Part shown: positions 33,918 to 44,320 of the stretch, piece by piece
Position numbering within the stretch: the first letter of the stretch is position 1
Layout: each line of letters begins with the position of its first letter
Origin: Impatiens glandulifera
Lineage: Eukaryota; Streptophyta; Magnoliopsida; Ericales; Balsaminaceae
Reading direction: 5' to 3'
NCBI RefSeq assembly: GCF_907164915.1
Contig: NC_061862.1
Span: 80,689,718 to 80,753,717, forward strand
Length of the DNA: 64,000 nt
Translations under genes and position numbers: made by a program
Notes under the pieces: model-generated
What the model saw: the letters and a program-made list of their open reading frames with translations, nothing else
What the model was told of the DNA's origin: nothing
Database searches by the model: none

Positions 33918-34964
33918 CTAAGCCCAGTCCTTTATCCAGACCAGCAACACATGCGCAACAACATAGCCATGTCTTCCGACTACCTTCCTGGTTGGTGTTC
34001 GGTTGTTGGGTTGCTGGGTGAGCCCTTTGATTATTTTTTGGAAATTTTCAGGAGCGTTTTCCAAAACAAGTGAAACACTTTGGCATTCGTTTTTACTCTT
34101 TATTTGTACCGTGGCAACAACATTATGATTTTCAAAGTCCTTTTCTAGCTGGCTTCCATGTATTATGTTGACCCGCGACCGAGGGGCACCTTGTTGGACC
34201 GAGAAAGTGTGCAAGATAATGACACGTTCGTCCCTTGTCTCAAGCACCAAAGGTGGGTCATAAAAATCTGATTCTTGGACGGGTTCTTGAACGCGTTCTT
34301 GGACTAATTGATGATTAGCCGGGGCCATGAACAATATGGATTTGCACCTATGATTGGGCTCCCAGTTATCATTGCAAGTGTAGCGCCGGTCTTCTTTGGG
34401 ATCGGTCATCTGGTTTGTGCTCGGCCAGACCGTGTTAGCAATGCATGGTTTGGGCAGCAGCGGCGGTTTGGCATTGTACAAGGGCCTGCGACCGAATCGC
34501 AGCAAGAGATCTTTCTTGAATTTATGCCACGTCAATGCTTCAATATGGTTGCGATTCCGTAAATAAGATTCATGCCACGTTCTTGCCTCTTTTGAGAAGT
34601 GAGTGCGGACAATGTCCAGCTTTGCGGCATCATTCGTCTTGCTCTCCCTAAATACTTGCTCGGCAAATAAGAGCCAGCCATCAAAATCAGTCCCATCTAA
34701 TTCAGGAATATCAATATTTGTGAGCCGAGTTGGAGGAAGGTGGTAAGAAGCAATAACATGGGGTCGGGTGGGGGGATCTTGGCCATTATTAAACGCACCT
34801 TTTTCAATTGTTGTCAAGCTTTTTCCAACAGCATAACTTCTGTCCATATTTTGCTGAAAGGCATTGTGCAAGGCAGCCTGTTCGGTCAAGTGTTGTTGCA
34901 GGGCAGCATTCATGGATGCATATTGTTGGGTCAGTCCTTCGAGTAGGGTCTTAAGATCCTCCAT
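33918..34964 (-). CDS. Ty3/gypsy gag, open over 348 codons
   Basis: Minus-strand gag of a non-autonomous gypsy element. It starts MEDLKTLLEGLTQQ just inside the primer site. Residues 1-45 are a Gln-rich coiled coil. Residues 80-165 match the retrotransposon gag domain (IDIPELDGTDFDGWLLFAEQ, ARTWHESYL, WHKFKKDLLLRFG). A zinc-knuckle-like CNDNWEPNHRCK follows near residue 200. The C-terminal third (LETRDERVIILHTFSV onward) shows traces of the region that leads into the aspartic protease in related elements, but no catalytic D(S/T)G motif. The frame has no internal stop, unlike the other gag genes here, so the insertion is fairly recent. Reverse transcriptase and integrase are absent. Confidence 0.75.
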   Translation of the reverse strand: MEDLKTLLEGLTQQYASMNAALQQHLTEQAALHNAFQQNMDRSYAVGKSLTTIEKGAFNNGQDPPTRPHVIASYHLPPTRLTNIDIPELDGTDFDGWLLFAEQVFRESKTNDAAKLDIVRTHFSKEARTWHESYLRNRNHIEALTWHKFKKDLLLRFGRRPLYNAKPPLLPKPCIANTVWPSTNQMTDPKEDRRYTCNDNWEPNHRCKSILFMAPANHQLVQERVQEPVQESDFYDPPLVLETRDERVIILHTFSVQQGAPRSRVNIIHGSQLEKDFENHNVVATVQIKSKNECQSVSLVLENAPENFQKIIKGLTQQPNNRTPTRKVVGRHGYVVAHVLLVWIKDWA

Positions 34965-35020
34965 CCTTGCTGCTATCGGGTTTCTTTCATTTGAGAATCG
35001 TCTTGCTTTGATACCAAGAA

Positions 35021-35495
35021 TGTTACGACTTATTTCGTAAGGTGTGTTTTGGGTTCAAGAATCAAGTTCTTGATCTCTAAGACCGGTGAACATTCTATAA
35101 TCAAAGGGCAGCGAAAGGTTTTGATAGAGAATTTGGGGGGAGGGGATAGAAGAACAAGGGTGCAAAGAGAAATACTGTTGGTTTATACCAAACAGTCCAT
35201 AATAATAATAATAGACGAATAGGGGCGAAGTCACATCTTCATCATTCTATTCATGGGTCCTTCGGAAAGAAAGACCAACCTTATATAGGTGATGTCTTGC
35301 CCCATAATATTCGGTTATAACAAATACAAGAAAATAACAGAATTCGGTTTGTAAAATAGAAAAGGAAAGCAAAACAGAATATTAATACAACAAAACAGAA
35401 ATCTGGCCCATGTGCACCATAGGACCGAGACCGGGTGCCGAGAAAGGTTGCTGGAATTTATTCTACGACCGAGGCCTTGATTTTAGACCCTAACA
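35021..35495 (-). repeat. 5' LTR (minus) of the nested gypsy element
   Basis: 475 bp, ending CCCTAACA before the TSD AAATG. Confidence 0.9.
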
Positions 35496-35500
35496 AAATG

Positions 35501-37139
35501 CTTAGCTGGATTTTAGTTTCAACATCTATTCACCAAAAACCTTGCTATGTTTGAATGTGCATAAGGCTATATTTTGTTCGAAGGAGATTGGAATTACTGG
35601 TCCAATTCTAAATATACTTTTTGTTAACAACTTAAAATAAAGATTATAAATATAATTCAAATAGAATTTAATGTATATTGTTTTTTAAGTTTTAGCTCTA
35701 TCATTTTCACTTAGGAATTGAAATTCCATATTTCTTCAAAAATAAGCACAAAATTACAAATTATAGATCGAATTGCAATTATGAAGTGTGAAATATCTAA
35801 TTAAAACAATCATCTACATCTAATTTCATTAGTAATTCTTCAAACAAACAAAGGATATGGAATTGGACCCAAATTCCAGTTCTAATTTCAATTTTGCATG
35901 TACCGTGCATAGCTTATATTGTCTTAAGTTTACTAAGGGCTTGCTTGATGTGGTTTATTTACATAATTCTACTATATTTGTAATAACATTATAAAATATG
36001 GGCTAATCAAATTGTTTTATCATTTCAAAAAATATTTTGAATTTTAAATACTGGATAGTTTGGTCATTTTATCAAAATAAACCTTTTTTACATCAAACTG
36101 AATCATTTGAAAACATTTGTCTTTTTTGAAAAAACCCAATATCAAACAAGGTCTATGAAGAATTGATTCTTTTACTATGACTTGTTTTCTAAACACATAA
36201 GAAAAGAGAACATGAATAGAATGAAAGTAGAGAGGAAAGAAGGAAAAACTATTTACTTGCATCTATAGAACTATGGTAGAAGTGATAGATGACGTTTTTT
36301 CAGTTCCAGTGACTTCTCCCAAGAAGTCACCTTTAGAAATTTCATTATATTCTCCATGTTCTTATTTTTTAAGTTCTTGTCGTTTCTCAACTTCTTTCTG
36401 GATAAAATAAAAACCTTACCACAATGAGATCCCCCATTCAACAACTTTTCATCGTCTAAATAATCAAAATAGATAAGCTGAATGATCAAAACTAGATTTC
36501 CCATCTTTAGAGAAGCTAACTGTCAGAATGCAATTTTTCTAGCTCAGATCCTGAAATTCTATAGTAACCAACACAATATGAGCCACAATGTACTACTATA
36601 TGGAGGTAGATTAAATACAAATATAAAATATAAAATGAAGAAAGCATCTTACATCTATCAAATCATAGATCAACCTCCTGATTAATGAAACTAGAAGCTT
36701 GTCCCTTCTTTTGTTTCTATTTGATAATTCAAGTGAGTAAAAACATATTTCTTTAGCCCAAGAAATTACATTCACCACACATTACATTATTTCTAAATCA
36801 TGGCCCATAATATAATGTGTTTTTCTTCATTTAGCACAAGGAATAATTTACGAATTATGATCGAGATTATTCTCTAGATTATTGTAATTTTTGACAAAAA
36901 TAACAAATTGCTATTTTTCCATCTTATAATCCAGATGGAAAAAAATACATACCAAAACATGATATTGGCAAGTAGATTGAGAAAGAAATGGTCAAGTATA
37001 TATTAAAACCTTAAAAAAGTAATTCTATTGAATTAGGATGGATACATATGGTGCCAGGTTCAATTTCTTATTAATATACTTTAGAGTCATATTCATGCAT
37101 AAGATGGAAACAGGAAAAAGAGGGGAAAGTAGTACCTTT
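35501..37139. other. CACTA interior, no gene recognised
   Basis: AT-rich sequence with short open frames only. A 44-nt minus-strand piece at about 37140-37185, bounded by TTTAG and AAG|GTACTA and reading EFGNVMAAAARNYQK, may be a further captured exon of unknown origin. Confidence 0.35.
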
Positions 37140-37500
37140 TGATAGTTTCTAGCTGCAGCAGCCATTACATTTCCAAATTCTAAATTAGACAAAGTTCATT
37201 TAACAAGAAATCGTTATTGTGATAAACAAGGATAAACATAAAACATAATAAGAGAAGAGAAGAGAAGGGAATTTTTTGCTATTGTGATAGAGAAGAAGAT
37301 CATTGAGATATTATTGGTTTTTTAGAGCATAACAATACTAGAGAACTATCATCTTCAATATCTCTTCAACTACCATGAAAACTACTATTTTCTTCTGGCA
37401 TTAGCTATGGGATTGTAATCACCACTATCTACTACACCTTCTGGTTTTTACTCAATCTAATCTAATTTTCATGTTGAAATAAAATAAAATTAAAGAAAAC

Positions 37501-37815
37501 CTACTTGTTCGTCTGGATATATTAGACCATGTACTCACTCATAAGCGTCCTCTTGGGCAGTAACCCTAGTTTATGTGCCTTCAATGGGGAGAGTGAAGGA
37601 ATCCATGACTATGACGATGCCTTCATAAGTTTTCTCTTGCATAAGGCCCATGATCTTGATGGTGCTACCAGAGCAGGCGTGAACAACCATCTTCAAAAGA
37701 GAGAGAGTGGAGATCTTGACAAACTTGAAGTAGTGAGGGTCATTAGTCCATGGCTTCTCCGTGAGGACCTTGTTCTGAGCATCATCGTCGTAAATAAAGA
37801 TCGAGTCTGATAAAT
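37501..37815 (-). pseudogene. COP9 signalosome subunit 5 (CSN5) exon fragment (captured)
   Basis: Minus-strand piece reading SDSIFIYDDDAQNKVLTEK, PWTNDPHYFKFVKISTL, LLKMVVHACSGSTIKIMGLM and then FTLPIEGT, a stop, and TRVTAQEDAYE. This is the N-terminal part of the MPN domain of CSN5 (JAB1), before the JAMM metal motif, which is not included. CSN5 is the subunit that removes NEDD8 from cullins. The end QTNK followed by TAG|GTTTTC corresponds to an exon border with CAG mutated to TAG. An extra TGA-containing insertion lies near 37530. It sits about 300 bp inside the right end of the CACTA element, on the same strand as the ABCG pieces. Non-functional. Confidence 0.8.
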
Positions 37816-38119
37816 GATGGGTCTCTTAGAGGAGATTAGAGGTTGTTTCAGAAGAAGGATCAAATGAAATTCATAGTGTGCAGCTAAAGAGGGATTTTAG
37901 TGAGAGAAGTGAAAATGAAAGTTAATAGGATACCCATCTCTTTAACCCACTCCTCAATTGACCCTCCCTAACTTATGACCTGCGAAATAATTTTTTTTAT
38001 TTGTAAACGTTGTAATAAATATTAAAGGTTGGCAAAACCCTTTTATTTGTTAAGACTTTTACCAACGCTTAATATGCGTTGGTAATTATTGGTCACTGAA
38101 GGTATATTTTGTTGTAGTG

Positions 38120-38204
38120 TGTATAATAACTCTAATATAAAGGGCTTTACACTATAGCTTTTATACAACAACAGTAATTAGATAAGATATTCACCAACAA
38201 ATTA
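38120..38204. repeat. Minisatellite, right part after the CACTA insertion
   Basis: TGT (TSD copy) then ATAATAACTCTAATATAA and TTTACACTATAGC, the next units of the 45-bp array broken at 29291. Confidence 0.75.
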
Positions 38205-38265
38205 TTTTTTTCATGATCTAAAATTGAGATTGAATATACGAGTTGCCCCTGTCAAATAAATTTGG

Positions 38266-38838
38266 ATGAAAACAGTTGGAATTTGGAGAGTACTATCCCC
38301 CTAGTATTTCAGAAGAATTTATACCACATATGGGTAGAGAATGAAGAAGATGTCTATGAATTTTATTTAGTATACGCTAAAGAAGTTGGATTTAGTATAA
38401 GTCACAGTTCAAAATACAATGATTAATCATGTTCAATACTACAAAGGGTTTATTGTTATAGTGCTCAATGTCAAAGAGGGAAAGATAAAAAAAAATGTTT
38501 GTGTCAAATGTAGTAGTCCTGAAATAATGTTTAGTTGTGAGGCTAAATGAGGATAAAGAGGGGAATACACAGAATGTTTAAAATAGTGGACTTTGTAAGT
38601 GAGCATAAACATCCTCTTACAAGTCCAATTAAATCTCACATTTAAAGATGTCAACGGAATATATTTGCATCTGTAATTTATAAATTGAGATGACATTTGA
38701 TGTGAGAGTCCTTCCAAAGACATCACAATGCTCTTGTGGCGAAACAAGTAGGTGGGATGAACAATTTAGGTTTTATTCCTAAAGATTACAAAAATTACTT
38801 GTGATGAACAAGATATTGTATGATTGTGGATACAAAGG
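38266..38838 (+). pseudogene. FAR1-related (FRS) gene remnant, copy A
   Basis: Remnant of a FAR1/FHY3-family gene, i.e. a Mutator-transposase-derived transcription factor. From ATG 38266 it reads MKTVGIWRVLSP, then a FAR1 zinc-domain start (EEFIPHM, frameshift at about 38335, then YEFYLVYAKEVGFSIS). Pieces further on, in other frames, read VSEHKHPLTSPIKSHI at 38595-38645 (the HNHxL block of the FAR1 domain) and NLGFIPKDYKNYL at 38760-38800 (start of the MULE transposase-like part). It ends where a truncated copia begins (38842). Stops and frameshifts rule out function. Copy B is at 57201-57838. Confidence 0.7.
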
Positions 38839-38841
38839 GTG

Positions 38842-39990
38842 TGTTAGAATATTGCATAAAATGCAATTTTGTTGGAAAAAATGTATATTCGATTCCCTAC
38901 TTGATTGAAAAACTTAAGAGCAAATAAAACACAAGTAAAAGCGGAAATAAATAACACAATGAGAACACGATATTTTACGCGGCTGTAGACGAAAATCTAC
39001 TAGTAGATTTTCTCTTTCTTCCTCTCTTTTAATTTTTGACTTCTTTTTCTTAATGACAGATGCCGCTCTTTAAATAATAGAGTTATTAGGTTATAACATA
39101 ATCCTTTAAAATACTATATTACCCTTAATAAATTAAAAGTGAACTTGAACCACTATTGGACCTTTTTCATAGTTGGGAGGCCAAACAAAATTCAACAAAC
39201 TCGCCCCCTCACAACTATTGGGAATAATATTGTCAACCCGACGATTGAGCAACAAAATTTAACTTTCTTTGTTTAGTGCCTTAGTTTTCATATCAGCGTC
39301 TTTATCATTTGTATGCACCTTTTCTAAAATTAACAACTTTTCATCTAACGCATCTCATATCCAATGATACCTTACATCAATGTGTTTAGATCTAGAAATA
39401 AATGTTGAATTTTTTGCTAAATAAATACCACTTTGACTATCACATAGAAGCGCATACCACTCTTTTACAATACCAAGTTCAAATAGCAATTTCTTAACCC
39501 AAATCAGCTTTTTACATACTTCTGTTGTTCTAATAAGTTCAGCTTTCGCGGTTGATAAAGAAACACACTTTTATAGCCTCGATTGCAAAGAGATATCTTC
39601 CTCTCCAAAATTAATCAAGTAGCCTGAAATGGATTTTCTTGAGTAAACATCACATGCCATATTTGAGTCTGTAAAACCAACTAAATTCGGACTCTCATTT
39701 CCAAGGCAAGTCTCATACTTGACGTGTCTTGGAGATACCTCAATATCCAATTCCCAATAATCTTTTTCCGGATCTGAAAGAAACCTGCATACAGTACCAA
39801 CAACATAAGATATATATGGTTCGTGCTAATCATAGCATACGTAAGACTACCTACAACTGAGCTATATGAAACATTCTTCATATATTCATTCTCATCATCG
39901 TTTGAAGAATTATATTTGGAGCTCAATTTAAAATGAGTCGCTAAAAGTGTACCGATACTTCTAGAATTCTCCATAATAAATTTTGTAACA
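38842..39990 (-). mobile_element. Truncated copia: 3' LTR and RNase H/RT remnant, copy A
   Basis: The LTR at 38842-39197 (TGTTAGAATATTG to TTCAACA, 356 bp) is followed by the complement of a polypurine tract (CTCGCCCCCTC). Then, on the minus strand, come copia RNase H pieces (YALLCDSQSGIYLAKNS, SRSKHIDVRYHWIRDAL) and the region before them (ENSRSIGTLLATHFKLSS, SYSSVVGSLTYAM). It stops near 39990; upstream pol and the 5' LTR are missing. It has several stops. The same truncation in copy B (57839-58990) dates it before the duplication. Confidence 0.75.
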
Positions 39991-40329
39991 CTTTCTCAAT
40001 ATATTTTTTTTTTCTAAATCTTCATCATGTTTACGGGTTCTCCGTACGACTTTCAAGTGAGTTCAATCGGATAGTATTCTATTTGAATTTTAAGAGCTAC
40101 TTTAGCTCCTTTTGAGATAGTCAAGGAAACAATTGACCTTCCATTATCCTTATTTGTTTTCTAAATCCTCATTTCACTCTTCGTGTTCTTTTTTTATCCA
40201 TCATTCGCTAGAGAAATCAAAAGGTCTACCACATATCTCAATGTGATCATAATCGATTGTTTAAAAGTATTTAATTATTTTCAATGCCCCTAATTTCGAT
40301 GTTAGGTTTTGAGGTTTGACCTGATCAAT
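39991..40329. other. Intergenic DNA, nothing recognised
   Basis: Shared with copy B (58991-59325). Confidence 0.5.
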
Positions 40330-40690
40330 GTTAGATTTTTACCTAAGATAAAAGTATCGATGAATGCCATTGACCCGCCTATGCAAACTTTCAACCTAAG
40401 CTAATAGTCTTGAATGAATGACGTTGACCCGCTTGGGTTAACTTTCTACCTAAGCTAAAATTCTTGAATGAATGACGTTAACCCAACCATGTTAATTTTT
40501 TACCTAAGCTAGAAGTCTTAAATGAATGGTGTTGACCCCCATAAGTTAACTTTCTACCTAAGCTAAAAGTTTTGAAGAGGGGTGTTGACTTGACTAGGTT
40601 CCTTTCTACATAAGCTAAAAGTCTCGAAAGAGTTGATGTGACCTGGTTGTGGTTAATTTTTATATAAGCTAAAAGTTTATCATTTTAAAC
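40330..40690. repeat. ~60-bp tandem repeat, copy A
   Basis: Six diverged units with TTGACCCGC, TTAACTTTCTACCTAAGCTA and AAGTCTTGAATGAATG. Copy B is at 59325-59675. Open minus-strand frames here are repeat artefacts. Confidence 0.85.
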
Positions 40691-40739
40691 ATCATTTTTA
40701 TTTTGATAAAAATTCCCTTAGTGTGAAATTGGGGTTTTG

Positions 40740-41125
40740 TATTTTTTGTTTTATTATAATTAGAACCGAACCCATGACAGGCTGCCTACATATTCTCATA
40801 ATATGTGAAATCATGTCCAAATTAGTTCTAGTTACAAAAAAGTTGAAATTGAAATCGTCCTTGTTGTTGTGCACTTAGTGCTAACATGCAAAGTTTTATT
40901 TTTGGACATTATTATGACTAAACCCATCATAGGTTGTCTACATATTCTCATAAAAAGTAAAATCAGATCCAACGTAGATCTAGTTACAAATGAAATAAAT
41001 TTGTTTAGTTTTTGGTTTTAGGTTTTATTGGAGACCGAATCTCGTAAGAAACTGCTTATGTACTCTCATAATATGAGAAAATATAGTCCAACGTAGTTCA
41101 TTTTACAAAACAAAAAGTCAAATCA
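40740..41125. repeat. ~145-bp repeat, three diverged units, copy A
   Basis: Units around ATTAGAACCGAACCCATGA, CTGCCTACATATTCTCATAA and TCCAACGTAGTTCTAGTTAC start near 40760, 40905 and 41030. Copy B is at 59740-60105. Confidence 0.75.
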
Positions 41126-41269
41126 ACATTGTCGTGAAATGTCTTCCACCTTTGTCCTTACGTTTCTTATTTCCGATGTTATTGACATGTAACTTAAACA
41201 TTGAATGTATGTTGTCTACACTTAGCTCAACTCTTTCACATCATCACCATATATATCGATAATGATAAT

Positions 41270-42235
41270 TAGCTTTTCATCTTCAATAATCAAACTTGAC
41301 GATTTTTTTTGTCGTCTTTTAGATCTTCCCACGCCTCAATTAGATTCACTATATGAGTTGGTAGGGGATTCATTTTGTCTTCTGGGGCTTGGATGAAATT
41401 TTCATCGATAAGTTTCTAAATTATGTCTCTTAGTGAAAAACAATAATTAGACATGTGCTCTTTAGTCTAATGGTATTCACACCACAAACTTGTAAACCTC
41501 CTCAATATAGGCCTATTGGGATATAGGACGGTGACCTAAATTATGTTCTTTTTCTTTAAAATTGCAAGAGCTTCAGATAGTGTCATTCACAAATTGTAGA
41601 AATTTCTAGATGGCTTGGGTGCAAACGAGGTAGTTCATTTAGACAATGTGGGGTAAGTTGGTTGGTGGCTAGTGGATGATCTTTGAGGGCGTCATAGGCT
41701 AACCTTCATGATTTATGATGTTTCAACATCCCATGCATTGGAGATGTAGTTTACTTCTGTCTTAGTTTTTTCCTAATTATAACAAAGATTGTCTTGGTAT
41801 GATGACTTGCCTTCGATGGCTTCTTTCTTCAGTGCGTTGTTGTATCTCATTCCAAAAGCGATCTAGTCCTCCATCAAAATGTAGTTTTTTACAGTCATGA
41901 CTTTGGTGTACGCTACATTCATATTAATGTAGATCATATTTACTTGAGTTTGTTCGTTCGACCTTCGATTAGTGAAGCCACAACATTCCACCAATAATAA
42001 TATGATTCAAAGATTTCACATACACCCTACTTAATACTCCTAAGCTTTCTCTCAAGCTTGTCCACCTCCAAGAACATACTGAACCAGCTTATGAAAACAT
42101 TGATTAGCTATTCAATAGTTTGGTGTTGGGATATGTTTTGGCATATATACCACTTGGGTGAAAATTCTTCAAGATACCGATGTAACAATTGTAACACTGT
42201 AGGCTCCCCAAGCTACAATGACATGATGTTTGTCA
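41270..42235 (-). pseudogene. Ty3/gypsy gag remnant (Tat/Ogre-like), copy A
   Basis: On the minus strand a zinc-knuckle-like block reads CEYHxTKEHMSNYCFSLR-type sequence at about 41400-41480, followed by LIDENFIQAPEDKMNPLPTH (41340-41400), in the order seen in Tat/Ogre-type gag ends. Upstream at 41820-41950 helical gag pieces (TVKNYILMEDLI-type, clearer in copy B) are present. Several stops; no LTR recognised. The corresponding remnant is at 60250-61215. Lineage is inferred from short motifs. Confidence 0.5.
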
Positions 42236-42244
42236 AGTATATGT

Positions 42245-42650
42245 TTTTTTGGTCAAGAAGTTATCCGACAGTAAGCATGTCATCATGGTGGAGATTGTTA
42301 GTAGGATAACAAAGACGAAATTCTATTTTGCTGCTATCTATGGAAACAATGTAGCAGGAGAACAGTAATGGAGAGAGTTCAAAAGTAAAGTTAATGATGA
42401 TGAGCCTTGGATCTTAATGGGCGATTCAATGTCACCAGATTTATCCAAGAAAGAGAGCCAGAAACGGGGATCACGCTAGACATGCTGCACTTTAATGAAT
42501 GCATCAGAGACATCAATTGTATTGAACCTTCTAGTTCAGTTAATCTATTGTCAAGTAAATGTTCATCTAAATTGTCGGATCCTTATTCCCAACTTACTTG
42601 GTCAGATGTGGTAATTTCAGTCCATGAGGGATCACGTCACTTTTTTTCCT
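42245..42650 (+). pseudogene. LINE endonuclease fragment
   Basis: Plus-strand piece of the apurinic endonuclease domain of an L1-type ORF2. Frames read VEIVSRITKTKFYFAAIYGN, then EFKSKVNDDEPWILMGD, and, after a 1-bp loss, FNVTRFIQEREPETGITLDM and HFNECIRDINCIE. The AAIYGN and GDFN-type blocks identify the domain. It begins directly at a T-run where homology with copy B stops, and B has other LINE sequence at that exact point. No reverse transcriptase follows. Broken and non-functional. Confidence 0.75.
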
Positions 42651-44320
42651 CCAATTTGTATTTTATTTTTATAAAATTAAAATTTCAAATACAAATATAT
42701 TTGGTGTGTTTGGTAACCATATAATTGAACTTTTTGTTTTTCAAACAAAATATCTTATTATTTTATTATTTACGTGTAAAATCGATATTATTTTAAAATA
42801 TTTAGGTTGTTAAAATTTCTAACAGATATTTTTTTAATTTAGTGAGGTAAAATGTCAAATCTATATATATATTTTTTTTAGTTTAGGAAATTAAAATTCC
42901 GAATCGATTTTTTATTTAGAAAGTTAATATATCGAACTAATATTTCTTTTTGATTTAAAAAGTTAAAATGTAGAGCTATATTTTTTTTCTTAAAGAAAAT
43001 CGAAACTCTAAAAAAATTATTCATATTGGATAGAATGTGTCAAACCAATATTAATAATATGTATAAAATATTTTAAAATTATTTTTATTATAATATTTTT
43101 TTTTAAATAAGAATTAGAATTGTTTAAATTTTTATAAATTTTTTAAGCATAGTAATTGAATTACAATTAGATATCAATCCTTTGAAATTAGAATTAGAAT
43201 TTCAATTTTACTTTTCTAATAGACCCAGATAGTGATTAAAAAATTAAAACCAAATAAGGATAGATGAGATTTAAAATACATTTGGTGTGAAATTATGAAA
43301 AGTTGAGTTATTAATATTAATATTTCATAAAAATGTATTTGTTTAAAAATATATATTTTAGTTAGTTTTTTGTATTGATAAATGGATTAATTTAATTGAT
43401 AAAAAGATAACCATAAGAGATTATTTAATAGTAAATGAATTATTCAAATAAGGCTGAAGAAGGCCTTAGAGTTGGTTTGTTGAGAGAATTTTCAGAATTT
43501 AAGGAAAAACATAAATTTAAACTATTAAATTACTTAAATTATTAATTAAAATATTAAAAAATAAATTTATAAAATTTAAATAGTCACTATAATAATTCAA
43601 TAATTAAAAATATAAATAACAATGTTTCTTTTTAAATAATTAAAATATCCTCAAATAACAACATTAAACAAGTTATTTTCTAAAAATCCAATAGAAACCC
43701 TTCACAAATAATCAACATCAAACAAGCCCTAGTAAACTCAGTTAACTTCCACGGAACTGTTCGAGGATGACAAAAACAACTAATTCCATTAATTAATATA
43801 TAGTATAAAGTTAATAACCAGTAGCTTTTCCTTTTTAAAATGATCAACATTATAATAATATATCAAGACTTGTTGTATCATTTTGAATTGGTATTTGGTA
43901 TTGATATTGCATGCATGGAATAAAACTAGACTTACATACATGGAATGGACAAACCAAATTTCCACGTGAGTTCATACTGGTTCAATGATGACGACCATTA
44001 ATATTTTTTGGAAGGATTATTGTTTGGTTTTGGAAATAATAGGATTATTCCAGACAATTTTAGGTCAAGAAACAAAAAAAAAAATTAGCATTGTTCTTGC
44101 ATAATGACAATATATATACATAATTAGTTTTATAAATAAATTTTTAATAGTGTTATTTACTCATTAATAATTTTTAATTAATTTAATACTTAATTATAAC
44201 TATTTTTAATTAAATAGTTAGTGTATAAAAATATTTAATTATATATAACTAATAATAATATATAACTAATATTTTTTTATTTTATTTTATTAATGTAACG
44301 TCTATTATTATTTCAAATAA
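42651..44320. other. AT-rich intergenic DNA upstream of PR-1
   Basis: No gene recognised. It contains diverged AAAATGTCAAATCTATAT-like short repeats (42780-43020) and ordinary A/T-rich sequence. Its counterpart in copy B would lie beyond the right edge of the window. Confidence 0.5.

Larger units (their letters stand above)
33187..35495 (-). mobile_element. Gag-only Ty3/gypsy element nested in the CACTA transposon
   Basis: LTRs 33187-33661 and 35021-35495, both 475 bp (TGTTAGGACTT/TGTTACGACTT to CCCTAACA). The TSD AAATG is at 33182-33186 and 35496-35500. A purine-tract complement (ATATCTCCCCCTT) follows the left LTR and the primer-site complement (GCTTTGATACCAAGAA, i.e. TTGGTATCAAAGC) precedes the right LTR, so it runs on the minus strand. 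Only about 1.36 kb lie between the LTRs, holding gag alone. Confidence 0.92.
29292..38119. mobile_element. Non-autonomous CACTA (En/Spm) transposon carrying host exon pieces
   Basis: 8828 bp between perfect 13-bp terminal inverted repeats CACTACAACAAAA (29292-29304) and TTTTGTTGTAGTG (38107-38119), with a 3-bp TSD TGT at 29289-29291 and 38120-38122, as CACTA elements make. Subterminal hairpins are present, e.g. TTTGGCGACGCTT at 29311-29323 with its perfect complement at 29348-29360, and TTACCAACGC/GCGTTGGTAA near 38059-38085. No transposase frame is seen. Inside are exon-like fragments of an ABCG transporter and of CSN5, a triplicated 142-bp repeat, and a nested gypsy element. Confidence 0.9.
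1..42245 (+). repeat. Segmental duplication, copy A
   Basis: Collinear with copy B at 44871-61225. Matching blocks: 1-2492 with 44871-47174; 11948-15156 with 47175-50216 and 55327-55480; 21156-21494 with 55481-55800; 26439-28548 with 55801-57143; 38205-42245 with 57149-61225. The gaps in copy A are later insertions with TSDs, except 28549-38205, which also contains backbone that B has lost. Copy A continues to the left of the window. Confidence 0.88.

Noticed and set aside
29292..38119. Hidden CACTA transposase (TNP2/TNPD) gene
   Set aside because: I looked for long frames with transposase-like blocks on both strands and saw none; only exon scraps and the nested gypsy element occupy the interior.
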